From the NCBI GenBank assembly GCA_933822405.4, contig CAKOGP040002313.1:477935-541934 (forward strand): DNA of 64,000 bases. Direction: 5' to 3'. The notes under the pieces are model-generated. The model did not search any database. It worked only from the letters and a program-made list of their open reading frames with translations, and was not told the origin of the DNA. Origin of the DNA: Cylindrotheca closterium. Lineage: Eukaryota > Bacillariophyta > Bacillariophyceae > Bacillariales > Bacillariaceae. Below, in pieces: positions 37,807 through 50,300 of the stretch (its first letter is position 1; every line of letters starts with the position of its first letter). The translations under genes were made by a program, and so were the position numbers.

Positions 37807-40531
37807 ATGGCTAAATGGTTTCGATCAGAGCCCATGGAGTACATCTCCATCATTTTGAATGAAGATGCTGCTCATGGATGTCTCGCCGACCTTGGAAAGT
37901 TGGAAGCCGTTCAGTTTTCAGATGTAAGATGATTGATTGTTCAAGAGATTGTGAATGCGTTTGGTCACATTTCACTGACCAGATGTATTGCTCTTTATTT
38001 TTAAAAAATGCGCTGTGTAGTTGAACCCAGATTTGACCCCGTTTCAACGGCGATACGTCTCTTACGTTAGACGTTGTGATGAATTGGAACGGACTCTGCG
38101 ATATTTCGTGCAAGAAATTGAAAGGTTTGACCTTGAGATTGAGTCAGCTGGACATGTCGATAACTTTTTGAACGATCCTTCGCTTGTACCTGGATCACAG
38201 GATTCTTCTGAAAAGAGTGGGGCTCGACTCTTGGAGAGTCTGGAGAATGAATTGGGAAATTACGATACGCAACTTCGGGAGCTAAATAACTTTAGTGAAA
38301 AGCTCACAACCGAGTACAACGAAAAAGTTGAGCTCCACGAAGTCTTGGACAAGGCTCGGCGGTTCTTTATGATTGATGCACCTCGACTTGCAGCTGCCGA
38401 ACAAGACACTTTGGAATTTCCAGATGAAGAAGGTTGGGGCCTTCTGGGCCAACGTCGCGAACAGGACATGCGCTTCTCTTCTATCACTGGTGTCATTTCC
38501 AATGATGAGAAAGCCCGGTTTGAGCGAATGATCTTCCGGTCTACTCGTGGAAACGTCTTTATTCGTTTCGCCAACATTGATCAAGCCATCACGGATCCGC
38601 ACACTGGGATGTCCGTTGAAAAGTCTGTATTCATCATTTTCTACAAGAGTGCAGTTATCGAAGCCAAGCTGGTGAAGATCTGTAGTGCTTTCAGTGCCAA
38701 TCGTTACAGTGTTCCTGATGATCCTTCCAAGGTTGACGAGATGCTGACAGAAAATGCGCAAGAGCTTGTCGATTCGCGTACTGTCTTGCTTCGGAATCAA
38801 GCCGCTCGGTTTCGAATGTGCCAGCTCCTCGCTCGCCATACTGAGAAATGGACATGGATTGTCCTCAAGGAAAAGGCTGTGTATCACTCGCTGAACATGT
38901 TCAAGGCTGATGTTTCTGGTATCCTCCGCGGAGAAGCTTGGGTCCTTGCTGAAGAGCGGGAAAAGGTGCGCCGGATTATTATGCAAGCACATGCCAATGT
39001 GTGTATCACCATGCAAAGTGTTGTGGACTATGTACCTCAACCTTGGCCGACGCCTCCGACACACTTTGTGACGAACAAGTTCACCTATGGATACCAAGAA
39101 TTCGTTAACACATATGGTATTCCACGATATCGGGAGGCAAATCCAGCACTTTTTACAGCAGCAACTTTCCCATTTTTGTTTGGTGTCATGTATGGAGATA
39201 TTGGACATGGTCTATTCCTGTTTTGCGCCGGACTGTTTCTACTGTACAAGGAAAAAGAAAACGACAATGCCAAGCTTGGAGAAATGGCAGAAGGATTGCA
39301 TGCCGGTCGTTATATGATTACGATGATGGGATTCTTTGCCATTTATGCTGGTTTCATTTACAATGACTGTTTCTCGCTTGGACTGAACTTCTTTGGCTCT
39401 AGATACGTCTTTGAGAACCAAGAGTTTGGGAGCATTGAGGAGGGAACCAAGGCGACGCCGATCGGGTCGTATGGATCAGATGAATCTGTTTACCCTTTCG
39501 GTCTGGATCCAATCTGGCACGTTTCTACCAACGAGCTTCTGTTCTTCAATAGTTTCAAAATGAAACTTTCTGTCATCTTTGGTATCATGCAGATGTTTAT
39601 GGGAACATGCCTGAAGGGACTAAATGCAGTCTACTTTGGAGAGAAACTGGATTTTCTTTTCGAGTTTCTGCCGATGGTTGTCTTTGCTTCGTCGCTTTTC
39701 GTATACATGGTCTTCTTGATCTTCTTGAAGTGGAGCATTGATTGGAACTCGCGCATGCTTTCCGCAACGTGTTTAGACCCAGCTGGTGACACGTGGGGTT
39801 CTCCTGACTTCAATGGTGAATGGACGATGTGCGACAAGAACGGAACCGGTCTTTGTACACCAAGTGGTTACAGTTGTCAAACAGGTGACCTTACGGTACA
39901 AAAGTGCCCATTGGATTATGGTGGTTCCGGAGATGGCTGCCAACCACCAAACTTGATCACTACTCTGATCAATATTGCCCTGCAGCCTGGCGATGTCGAC
40001 GAACCCATGTATGCAGGACAAGACTATGTGCAGTCGATTCTTTTATTACTTGCTTTTGGATCAGTGCCTGTACTGTTGCTGGCCAAGCCATATTTGCTGA
40101 GTCAAAAACACCAATACCAACCAATTACTCACCATGGGGATGATGAGGATGATGGACATGAAGAGGAATCTTTTGGAGAGATTCTTATTCACCAAGCCAT
40201 TGAAACGATTGAGTTTGTTCTTGGTATGGTCTCCAACACAGCATCATATTTGCGTCTTTGGGCCTTGTCACTTGCCCACACAGAACTAGCGACAGTCTTC
40301 TGGGAAAAGGCGATGCTATCGACTTTGAACATGAATTGGTTCGCAGCCTACATTGGTTTTGGAGTCTTTGCAGGTGTCACTTGTGGTGTACTGCTTATGA
40401 TGGATGTCTTGGAATGCTTTTTACATGCATTGCGTTTGCACTGGGTTGAGTTTCAGAACAAATTTTTCAAAGCAGATGGTGTCCGATTTGCACCATATTC
40501 ATTCAAGCAAATCATAAAGGAGGCTTCATAA
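37807..40531 (+). CDS. V-type proton ATPase subunit a (116 kDa)
   Basis: Two exons join to 875 residues: 37807-37923 and 38021-40531 (97-nt intron, GTAAGA donor, CTGTGTAG acceptor, phase 0). Exon 1 gives MAKWFRSEPMEYISIILNED and GKLEAVQFSDLN, the start of the cytoplasmic arm. The membrane half starts near FVNTYGIPRYREANPALFTAATFPFLFGVMYGD and contains YLRLWALSLAHTELATVFWE, in which R784 corresponds to the arginine that releases protons from the c-ring. The large loop with several Cys residues (about 595-640) lies between membrane segments. The subunit forms the proton half-channels in endomembrane V-ATPases. A TACCGGTT lies about 20 nt upstream of the ATG. Confidence 0.96.
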
Positions 40532-40803
40532 GATCCTACTGTCTATGAAAAAATAAATATGCTACTTCTTCAATACCTATCTTTCAATACCTAAGCCTGG
40601 AGTGAAGTCGAGTCTCAAGCTTGAAAGTGTGTAAAACTGCAACACTGTCCGTCTGTCCTGATCGATTGAGTCCATTCTCAATTCTCGGATCGACACGAAC
40701 CACTTCATTTTTTCGTTTCAAAACCATACCTAGCAAAGGAGATACCAACAGTACGGTTGCCTCTACGAAACAGCCATCCATCCACATAGACCAACAATAC
40801 AAG

Positions 40804-42177
40804 ATGCCAAAAAATAAGGGCTCGAAACGAGCGCGTAGTGGTGGCAAGGGTAGTGGCGAGGGGTCGACTTCCGCCTGGACTGCTAGCGATCACATTGTTC
40901 GCAAGGCGAAACAACAGCGAAAGGCTGACGACAAACAAGAGCTACGTGCCCAACGGTCTGCTCTCCTGACCAGGGATTCCAAAGAGAAGCGAGAGGCTGG
41001 AAAGTTGCGATTGCATATGAAAAGAGTACAACGACAGATCGACACATTGCGGTCGCGGCTGGAAAGTTGGGATGACGAGGACGAACGAAAATTGGCGGTT
41101 CAAAACAAAAAGGAAGAAGAAGCTAGGAAAAAAGAGTTGGAAAATCCAACCAAAAAGAAAAAGGGACGCAAGGGACCAGAAACCTGGAAGTTGAAGGGAG
41201 CTGCCAGACCTGCATCGGAAATCTATGATTTTGATACTCGTTACGTTGATCCCTATTTGAAGGCTCACGAAGATGCCAAGAAAAAGGCCCAACGATCTCG
41301 GAATGTCTTTGCCTTGTGCAAGGGAAGATTTGGAGAAGAACAATCAAAGGATGTGCCGCAACCGTTCTGTCGTGATTTTCTATCCCTCCTTATGCAGATG
41401 GGGAATTTGGCACAACAGGCCAACCAATTGAAAACGGCCCGCAAATCATTTCTTGAATGTTTGGACTTGGATTCCACCCCTCCAATCACCAATGCACGAT
41501 GTCAGTTAATGAGATTGTACATGGATGCCAACCGACCTGATTCCGCACGACGGCTCTGGGAGAAATTGGGCCCAGAAGATCCATCGGTTTGGATTCGATA
41601 TTCGGCCGCTTTGATTGAATATGTTAGCTGGAAATTGTTGGAAGAAGAGGGCAGTACACAACAAACAGCCGAGGCTTTGCTGGCAAGAGCCATTCAGACC
41701 AATTTGTATTGCGCCTACTATTTGGCCTTTTCTGACACCTTTATCGATGCCATTGACTATGGTGATGAAATCGAAGATGCCAATGAAGATTCTCCACTGG
41801 AAGAAGCTATTGAATATTGCAACAGCGAACAAATGGGGGCGTGGCAAGGTACAGAGGGTGCCTGCCAATGGATTCGATCGGTCATTATGAAGGGATTGAA
41901 GGATGCCACTTGTGTCGCGGACGGTGCATTGAAAAAGGAAGATTTGGAGTGGCGTCAAAAGTTATCCGAAATGCGTCAGCGATACGAGGAAAGCCGAGCA
42001 GCTGAGGATGGGGAGAATGGGGAGAATGAATCCAACATGGAGGAAGAGGAGTCCGGAAACCAATCGGATGAAGAAATGGATGACGATGAATTAGTTGTAG
42101 ACCTTGGAATGTTTATTGGCATGTTTGAAACCGCCATGGAGATGGTGGAAGATAGCGATGAATACAAGCAAAGCTAG
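40804..42177 (+). CDS. ST7/TPR-like repeat protein
   Basis: A single exon of 457 residues from ATG 40804 (MPKNKGSKRARSGG). The frame is open to about 40621 upstream, but only via non-conserved sequence. A basic N-terminal 140 residues with a coiled coil (KEKREAGKLRLHMKRVQRQI ... KKEEEARKKELEN) leads into an alpha-helical repeat region: GNLAQQANQLKTARKSFLECLDLD, NARCQLMRLYMDANRPDSAR and SVWIRYSAALIEYVSWKL, then NLYCAYYLAF ... YCNSEQMGAWQGTEGACQWI. This order matches the ST7-type TPR domain also found in bacteria (members end in a W..T.GA..W block). The C-terminus is acidic. Function is unknown; a scaffold role is inference. Confidence 0.7.
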   Translation: MPKNKGSKRARSGGKGSGEGSTSAWTASDHIVRKAKQQRKADDKQELRAQRSALLTRDSKEKREAGKLRLHMKRVQRQIDTLRSRLESWDDEDERKLAVQNKKEEEARKKELENPTKKKKGRKGPETWKLKGAARPASEIYDFDTRYVDPYLKAHEDAKKKAQRSRNVFALCKGRFGEEQSKDVPQPFCRDFLSLLMQMGNLAQQANQLKTARKSFLECLDLDSTPPITNARCQLMRLYMDANRPDSARRLWEKLGPEDPSVWIRYSAALIEYVSWKLLEEEGSTQQTAEALLARAIQTNLYCAYYLAFSDTFIDAIDYGDEIEDANEDSPLEEAIEYCNSEQMGAWQGTEGACQWIRSVIMKGLKDATCVADGALKKEDLEWRQKLSEMRQRYEESRAAEDGENGENESNMEEEESGNQSDEEMDDDELVVDLGMFIGMFETAMEMVEDSDEYKQS

Positions 42178-42225
42178 ACGCCGATGAGTTAGAGCACGAA
42201 TTCAATTAAACTGTAGCACTATCTG

Positions 42226-44016
42226 TTAGCTTTCCTTTGGTACCCCAAATACAAGGTCAAGAAGTTTGTTTGAAAGAATGTTCTTTGGATCGAAAAGAGC
42301 CCTAGCTCGGTTGAACTCTGTGACCGGATATCGATCTTGGTAAATCATCTTCATGTCCACTGCTTTTGTGACCGATCGGGGCTCCTCTAGCTTGGCCCAG
42401 TGACTGACCATTTGCACAGGTCGCCCCACTTTGCGAACTAAATCACTGTAACTTCCAGTAAACAAATTTGTAATGGCGTTGCGTTGGTCCAGATCGTCCG
42501 ATGGAAGATAGTTAATGATTCCAATCCAACAAAACAAGCCATCTTCTGGACCATGAGCGGGTGACATTGTCGACGAGGAGGCTGCCGACCATCTCTGTTC
42601 AATGGGCGAGTGTGCCGGGATGCCATTTTTCTCAATTCCTTCAAGGAGCTGTTCCATAAATTTAGTGTCATTGTCATTGTTGGTTTCTATCGTACCAGTT
42701 GGAAAACAGACCTCAAAGACCCACTGCTGACCTCCACAATCAAACTGAAGTAGCTTATCGCTTGGCTGAGTTTGGTATCCCTCATTCTTCGTCCAAAAGT
42801 CTGCTTCTGCTTGGTTGCATCGCTTGACATGATCAATATCCAAAGGATCAAAGGCCAACAACGCATCTCTGACTTCTCCAAACCCCATGCCTTGGACCAC
42901 TTCGGAATCGTAAGTTATTCCTTTTTCTCCATGCAACTCGGCCAAGAGGTTGGTCAAGGGTGCCATCTTTTGAGCATTGGAACCTGCCGGCGATTGGAAA
43001 CGTGGAGTACCTTTGGGGACCTGATCCTCGGGATCATTGGTAACCACAACGACCGTGTCTGTATAAGGAATCCACATGTATCGCATGTGTTTATGTTTCT
43101 TGAGCAAGTTATCTTTTTGTTCTCGTGCTTGCTGCCGTGTCAGGGTAAAGGTGTGTTCCACCAGTTTGTGAGCTGGAATGCATTCCATTGTAACTTCCAC
43201 CACCACTCCCAGACAGCCCAGTCCAACCTTGGCCAACTCAAACAATGCTCCATTCTCTTCTTTGGTGAGTGTAATAGTCCCCAAAGCTGGAGTGACTAGT
43301 TTTAGTTTGGTAACGTAGTGGTCGACTGGAGCAATGAGCCGCCCTGTACCGTGAGCACTAACTTGCACAAAGCCCCCGAATTGTTGTTCGGCGATACTGG
43401 CCAAGTTGGGGAGTGTGAGCTTGTGTTTTCGCAGTGCTTCCACAGCCTTACTGACTGTGATTCCCGCTTGAACCGTAATGGTATTGTTCTTTGTATCAAT
43501 GTCCAAAACTTGATCCATATTGACCATGGAGATCATTCCGTCTTGATTCAGTGCGATACCGTTGGGACTCAGTGAGGATCCTAGGGGTCTAATCGTCTGA
43601 CCCTTTTGATGACGTTCCTTGACGATCGCTTCAACTTCTTCGAGTGACTCTGGTTCAAATAGATTCTTGCTCTTGACGGATACTTGATGAGTGCCACTCC
43701 AGTTGATGACATCAGTGGTTTCCTCCCCATCGTCATCATCATCATCATCACCATTTCCTGGTTCGCTAATTGTTGAATTGGAGGAGGGAGGAGCTTCCAG
43801 TCGAGTAGTTTTGAAGGAATCGCCCTGTTCCTTGAGACATAGGGCACCCAAAAAGAGCGCACTTCCACCGAGCAACGGAGCCAAGTTGGATGAAGATGAT
43901 TCTTTCGTGTTGGAAGCAGCTGACTGGAACAAGGCGCGTGTTCCAATAGATTGCACCTGCCATCGCCGTTGCCTAGCAAATTTGGTCAAGGACCGTGAAA
44001 ATGCCTTTGCCACCAT
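42226..44016 (-). CDS. GLDH: L-galactono-1,4-lactone dehydrogenase
   Basis: A single exon of 596 residues. An Arg-rich mitochondrial-type N-terminus (MVAKAFSRSLTKFARQRRW) is followed by a hydrophobic segment (LAPLLGGSALFLGALCL, 45-61), then a poly-Asp linker (90-96). The VAO-type FAD domain follows: INWSGTHQV, IRPLGSSLSPNGIALNQDGM, ITVQAGITVSKAVEAL, ASIAEQQFGGFVQVSAHGTG. The plant-specific GLDH blocks are present: HMRYMWIPYTDTVVVVTNDP, NQAEADFWTKNEGY, LLQFDCGGQQWVFEVCFP, SPIEQRWSAASSS and RALFDPKNILSN. This extended similarity favours GLDH over yeast ALO or animal GULO. It makes ascorbate at the inner mitochondrial membrane with cytochrome c as acceptor, and in plants helps assemble complex I. 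Confidence 0.9.
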   Translation of the reverse strand: MVAKAFSRSLTKFARQRRWQVQSIGTRALFQSAASNTKESSSSNLAPLLGGSALFLGALCLKEQGDSFKTTRLEAPPSSNSTISEPGNGDDDDDDDGEETTDVINWSGTHQVSVKSKNLFEPESLEEVEAIVKERHQKGQTIRPLGSSLSPNGIALNQDGMISMVNMDQVLDIDTKNNTITVQAGITVSKAVEALRKHKLTLPNLASIAEQQFGGFVQVSAHGTGRLIAPVDHYVTKLKLVTPALGTITLTKEENGALFELAKVGLGCLGVVVEVTMECIPAHKLVEHTFTLTRQQAREQKDNLLKKHKHMRYMWIPYTDTVVVVTNDPEDQVPKGTPRFQSPAGSNAQKMAPLTNLLAELHGEKGITYDSEVVQGMGFGEVRDALLAFDPLDIDHVKRCNQAEADFWTKNEGYQTQPSDKLLQFDCGGQQWVFEVCFPTGTIETNNDNDTKFMEQLLEGIEKNGIPAHSPIEQRWSAASSSTMSPAHGPEDGLFCWIGIINYLPSDDLDQRNAITNLFTGSYSDLVRKVGRPVQMVSHWAKLEEPRSVTKAVDMKMIYQDRYPVTEFNRARALFDPKNILSNKLLDLVFGVPKES

Positions 44017-44380
44017 TGTATTTGTTGTGATTTTGAAAGTAATGCACGCTTTGAAAGGATTACAGTATAATACAGTATTGCTGAGGTTGATGGATGTCTC
44101 GTGACTCGTGAGATATCTACAGTATGTTTATTTGTCGCGATCCATTTTTTTCGATTGACGATTTCGTGTCAGTCCAGACGAACGTTTGTCTGTCTGTCCA
44201 CTTTGACTTTGACTGCCACAGCGGACCAAACTGAAGTCAATGCAAAGATCAATTGTCCATCCAAACATCACTTTGCCGCAATCGTAAAGGGACAAGGACA
44301 TAGTTTTTCACCTCAATTGAATTTAATCTGACGATAGTCTGGTTAGAGAATTTCGCTCGGTCGAGTTGGAGTGTTGAAAG
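44017..44380. promoter_or_regulatory. Divergent spacer between GLDH and PRP8
   Basis: A 364-nt spacer between two start codons. TACAGTA occurs at 44061, again ten bases on (44071), and at 44118; the first two form a direct repeat 45-60 nt upstream of the GLDH start. No coding sequence is seen on either strand. Confidence 0.45.
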
Positions 44381-47300
44381 ATGTCGCAGTATCCAAACGA
44401 TGATGGATCCTCCAAGCGGCCGCGATACAGCAACATCCCGCCTCCTCCACCTGGGATGGCCCCTCCTGGTATGGGTCCACCTCCTGGAATGGGACCTCCC
44501 CCAGGCATGGCACCGCCTGGAATGGGACCACCTCCAGGCATGGCGCCACCAGGAATGGGTCTTCCCCCGGGAATGGCTCCACCAGGCATGACAGCTCCTA
44601 ATGGAATGCCACCACCTGGGATGGTTCCTCCTGGCATGGCACCTCCTGGTATGGGTCCACCAGGAATGGGACCTCCTCCTGGAATGGATCCCATGCAACA
44701 ACCAATGTACCATGGTGGTTATGATCCTCATGGAAGTGAGGTTCTCCCTCCTCCTCCTGGCATGTTTGCGGCTCCTCCTGGCATGCAAGGTCCCCATCAA
44801 AACTTTCAAGTCAGTGAAGAGGAAGCGGCCGAAAAGGCCAAGAAGTGGGAAGAGATGCAGTCTCAAAGTTACAACGAACCCAAAAAGATGCAAGCTACTT
44901 CGGCACCTCAAAAGGAAGTCATGCCTGCAGATTTTCTCCGAAAGATTTTGCAAGATCACGGAGACATGTCGAGCAAGAGATATCAATCCGAGAAGCGATT
45001 GTATTTGGGTGCGCTGAAATATGTTCCTCATGCCTTGTACAAACTGCTGGAAAACATTCCCATGCCTTGGGAATCGTACAAGGAAGTCCCCGTCCTGTTT
45101 CATATTACAGGTGCCATTTGTTTTGTGGACCATGTGCCAAAGGTGATCGAACCAGTGTATAGAGCCCAGTGGGGTACTGCCTGGCTCATGATGCGTCGGG
45201 AAAAGAGAGATCGCCGGCACTTCAAGCGAATGCGATTTCCTCCCTTTGATGATGAGGAACCTCCTCTTGATTATGTCGACCATTTGTTGAATGTGGAACC
45301 GGCAGAGGCTGTCCAATTGGATCTGAGCGACGACCAGTACGAATTGATTAGAGATTGGTTTTACGATCCAGAGCCACTCAGTGATATTCGTACGGAAGGG
45401 CCCAATCCATTGTCCAAGCATGTTTACGTGAATGGTCCGAGTTACAAAAAGTGGAGGTTGAGCACAGAGATCATGATACAACTTTATGATCTTGCGCAAC
45501 CATTACTCAATACTTTTCCGGATAAAAATTTGCGATACCTCTTTGACTTGCCGCAATTCTTGACAGCAAAGGCGTTGAATGCGGCCATTCCAGGAGGTCC
45601 CAAGTTTGAACCCTTGTTTCGGGATGTGGACGAGGATGAAGATTGGAACGACTTTAACGATATTTCCAAAATCATCATTCGGCAACGCATTCGTACCGAG
45701 TATAAGATTGCCTTTCCTCACGTGTACAACTCTCGTCCACGCAAGGTGAAGTTGGCACCGTATCATCACGTTCAGTCGAACTATGTGGGAGATGGAGACG
45801 AAGAGGAAGGCGTCCATTGCTTTCAAGCGTACCCATCACAGCTTAATCCAATTATGCGAGTGGAACAAGACAGCTGGAAAGGAGATTATGACGAATTCGA
45901 AGATGACGACTTTGACCTTCCATTGGTTGGTGAATGCGAAGATGAAAATGATGATGTTTGGGCACAACACTTTCAAGAAGATGATATGGACTATGGGGAA
46001 GGAAGTGATGCTGGTGACGAACCACTCACCACATCGGTTACTCCCTTCCTTGCAGATGCACCATTGTCCACACCTCAGACTTCAGCTGGTATCGCATTGT
46101 ATGCTGCTCCGCATCCATTCAACATGAGATCTGGTCGTACAAGACGCACCATTGACATTCCTCTGATAGGTCATTGGTTCCGCGATAGAATTTCGAGGGA
46201 TTTGAATTATCCTACCAAGGTTCGTGTGTCCTATCAAAAGCTACTCAAGGCATGGGTATTGAATCAATTGAATGCCAAACCACACAAACCAAAAACAAAA
46301 CGAGCATTGTTCAAGAGTCTCAAGAGTACCAAGTTCTTTCAATGTACGGAATTGGATTGGGTGGAAGTCGGTCTACAAATATGCAGGCAGGGACATAATG
46401 TGCTGAATCTTCTCATTCATAGAAAGCAACTCAAGTACCTGCATTTGGATTACAATTTCAACTTGAAACCAACCAAGACTTTGACAACCAAAGAGAGAAA
46501 GAAATCTCGTTTCGGAAATGCTTTCCACTTGGTTCGAGAGATTTTGCGCTTGACAAAACTGATTGTGGATGCGCATGTGCAGTACAGATTGTCCAACATT
46601 GATGCCTTTCAGCTCAACGATGGTCTGCAATATGCCTTCAACCACGTTGGGCAATTGACAGGAATGTACCGTTACAAGTATCGTCTTATGCGACAGATTC
46701 GTACTTGTAAGGATCTCAAGCACTTGATCTACTATCGCTTCAACACAGGTCCTGTTGGAAAGGGACCTGGTGTTGGTTTCTGGGCACCAAGTTGGAGAGT
46801 TTGGATGTTCTTTTTGAGAGGTATCGTGCCACTTTTGGAGAATTGGTTGGGGAACTTGCTCGCGCGTCAATTTGAAGGACGTTTGTCCAAGTCATTCGCT
46901 AAGAATGTGACCAAGCAGAGAGTCGAGTCGCACTTTGATTTGGAACTCCGCGCTTCAGTCATGCATGATATCCTCGACATGATGCCCGCAGGAGTAAAGC
47001 AAAACAAGTCTCGAGTCATCCTCAGTCATTTGAGTGAAGCATTCCGTTGCTGGAAGGCAAATATTCCGTGGAAGGTTCCTGGTATGCCTGCTCCAGTCGA
47101 AAACATGATCTTACGTTATGTCAAGGCAAAGGCTGATTGGTGGACCAATATTGCCCACTACAATCGCGAAAGAATCAAGCGTGGTGGAACTGTTGACAAG
47201 ACGGTTGTGAAGAAAAACCTGGGTCGTTTGACTCGTCTTTGGTTGAAGGCAGAGCAAGAAAGGCAGCACAACTACCTCAAGGATGGGCCATACGTATCAG

Positions 47301-50300
47301 CAGAGGAAGCAGTTGCGATCTACACCACAACAGTGCATTGGTTGGAAAGCCGAAAGTTCACTCCAATTCCGTTCCCCCCGCTGTCATACAAGCACGACAC
47401 CAAGTTGCTGATCTTGGCACTAGAACGACTGAAGGAAAGCTATGGCCTCCAGGCTCGTCTAAACAGTGCTGCCAGAGAAGAGCTTGCACTCATCGAACAA
47501 GCCTATGATAACCCCCACGAGGCTTTGAGTCGAATCAAACGACACTTGCTAACCCAAAGAACTTTCAAGGAAGTGGAGATTGAGTTCATGGATATGTACC
47601 AGTACCTATCTCCTGTTTACACGATTGAGCCGCTGGAAAAGATCACCGATGCGTACTTGGATCAATATTTGTGGTATGAAGCTGACAAACGGCATTTGTT
47701 CCCAAGCTGGATTAAGCCTGCAGATTCAGAGCCGCCACCGCTGTTGGTGTACAAATGGTGTCAAGGTATTAACAACTTGGAAGACATTTGGGATGTCGAT
47801 GACAATGGGGACAGTGTTGTACTCCTCCAGTCAAAGTTTGAGAAATTCTACGAGAAGATTGACCTCACCTTGTTGAACCGTCTATTGAGATTGATTGTGG
47901 ATCATAATATTGCAGATTATATGACCGCCAAGAACAATGTCAGCATCTCGTTCAAGGATATGATGCACACAAACAGTTATGGTTTGATCAGAGGTTTACA
48001 GTTTGCATCCTTTATCACTCAGTATTATGGTCTGATTCTTGACCTGCTGGTCCTTGGATTGAGAAGAGCAAGTGAGATTGCTGGACCTCCACAACGACCA
48101 AACGAGTATCTCACCTTTGCAGATATCGAGACTGAAGTAAGTCATCCGATCCGCATGTATACTAGGTACCTGGACAAGGTGTACATGCTGTTCAAGTTTG
48201 ATTCCAATGATAGCAAGGACTTGATCCAGCGATACTTGATTGAGCACCCCGATCCAAACAATGAGAATGCTGTTGGATACCGAAACAAGAAGTGTTGGCC
48301 TCGCGATTGCCGTATGCGCTTGTTGAAGCGGGATGTGAACCTTGGCCGAGCGGCGTTCTGGGACATGAAGAACCGTCTTCCAAGAAGTGTCACCACTCTT
48401 GACTGGGACAATTCCTTTGTCAGTGTTTACAGCGCCGACAATCCGAACTTGCTCTTCGATATGTGTGGATTTGAAGTAAGAATCAATCCTATCAGAGCTG
48501 TTCGACGTGACCCAATCAGCGGAGGTTTTGCAGAGCCTACTGGAACGACTTATCGTGATGGTGTGTGGAATCTCCAAAACGATACGACTAAGGAAATGAC
48601 AGCTCAGGCACACCTTCGAGTCGAGGAGGAAGCTGTTCAAGCTTTCGATAACAGAATCCGACAGATCTTGATGAGTAGTGGAGCAACGACATTCACCAAG
48701 ATTGCCAATAAGTGGAACACCGCATTGATTGGATTGATGACATATTATCGTGAAGCAGTGCTAAACACACAAGAGCTTCTCGATATGCTGGTAAAGAACG
48801 AGAACAAGATTCAAACTAGAATCAAAATTGGTCTGAACAGTAAGATGCCAAGCCGTTTCCCTCCTGTTGTCTTTTATTGCCCAAAAGAATTGGGTGGTTT
48901 GGGTATGTTGTCAATGGGTCATGTTTTGATCCCTCAAAGTGATCTGCGCTTCAGCAAGCAAACTGATATGGGCATTACACATTTCCGATCTGGTTTGAGC
49001 CACGACGCGGACCAACTTATCCCAAATCTTTTCAGGTACTTGCAACCATGGGAAAGTGAGTTTGTTGATTCTCAGCGCGTGTGGGCCGAATACGCTCTGA
49101 AGCGGCAAGAGGCAAACAGCCAGAATCGCCGGTTGACGTTGGAGGATCTTGAGGACTCTTGGGATCGCGGTATCCCTCGTATCAACACATTGTTCAGCAA
49201 GGACCGTCACACCTTGGCATACGATAGAGGATGGAGATTGAGAACAGAGTTCAAGCAATACCAGATTCTTCGAGTCAATCCCTTCTGGTGGACGCATCAG
49301 CGCCACGATGGAAAGCTATGGAACCTCAATGCCTACAGAACAGATATGATCCAAGCTCTAGGTGGTGTTGAGGGAATTCTAGAGCACAGTCTTTTCAAGG
49401 GCACGTACTTCCCAACCTGGGAGGGTCTTTTCTGGGAGAAGGCTTCTGGCTTCGAAGAGAGTATGAAATTGTGAGTTAAACGAATGTGCTCCTCCTCCCG
49501 ATACAGTTTCCCCGTTTTTCTAACCTTGATTTTCCACCACAGCAAAAAATTGACCAACGCTCAGCGATCTGGTCTTACGCAGATTCCAAACCGTCGTTTC
49601 ACCTTGTGGTGGTCGCCAACCATCAATCGGGCAAATGTCTATGTTGGTTTCCAAGTGCAATTGGACCTAACTGGGATCTTCATGCACGGAAAGATTCCAA
49701 CCTTGAAGATCTCGTTGATTCAAATCTTCCGAGCACATCTCTGGCAAAAAATTCATGAGAGTATTGTCATGGACATCGCACAGGTTTTCGATCAGGAACT
49801 CGATGCTTTAGAAATCGAGAGTGTTCAGAAAGAAACAATTCACCCAAGAAAGTCTTACAAGATGAACAGCAGTTGTGCCGATCTTGTTTTGTTCGCAGCA
49901 TACAAGTGGCCAGTCTCAAGACCAAGTTTGCTGCATGACACCAAGGATGACTATGACGGTAGCACATCGAACAAATATTGGCTTGATGTCCAATTGCGCT
50001 GGGGCGACTTTGATTCTCATGATATTGAACGTTACTCAAGGGCCAAATATCTCGACTATACTTCCGACAACATGAGCATTTATCCTTCTCCAACAGGTTG
50101 CTTGCTTGCCATTGACCTTGCATACTCGTTGTACAGTGGTTTCGGAAACTTCGTTCCTGGTGGGAAACCACTGTTGCAACAAGCTATGGCAAAGATCATC
50201 AAAGCCAACCCTGCACTTTACGTTCTTCGCGAGCGCATCCGAAAGGGTCTGCAGTTGTACTCCAGTGAACCGACTGAGCCTTACTTGAGTTCCCAGAACT

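Noticed and set aside
38282..39208. 308-codon minus-strand ORF
   Set aside because: It is antisense to the conserved V-ATPase subunit a exon and has no family resemblance.
44249..45499. 416-codon minus-strand ORF rich in Arg, His and Trp
   Set aside because: It is the antisense of the PRP8 N-terminus; the GMxPP codon repeat removes stops on the other strand. PRP8 conservation settles the coding strand.
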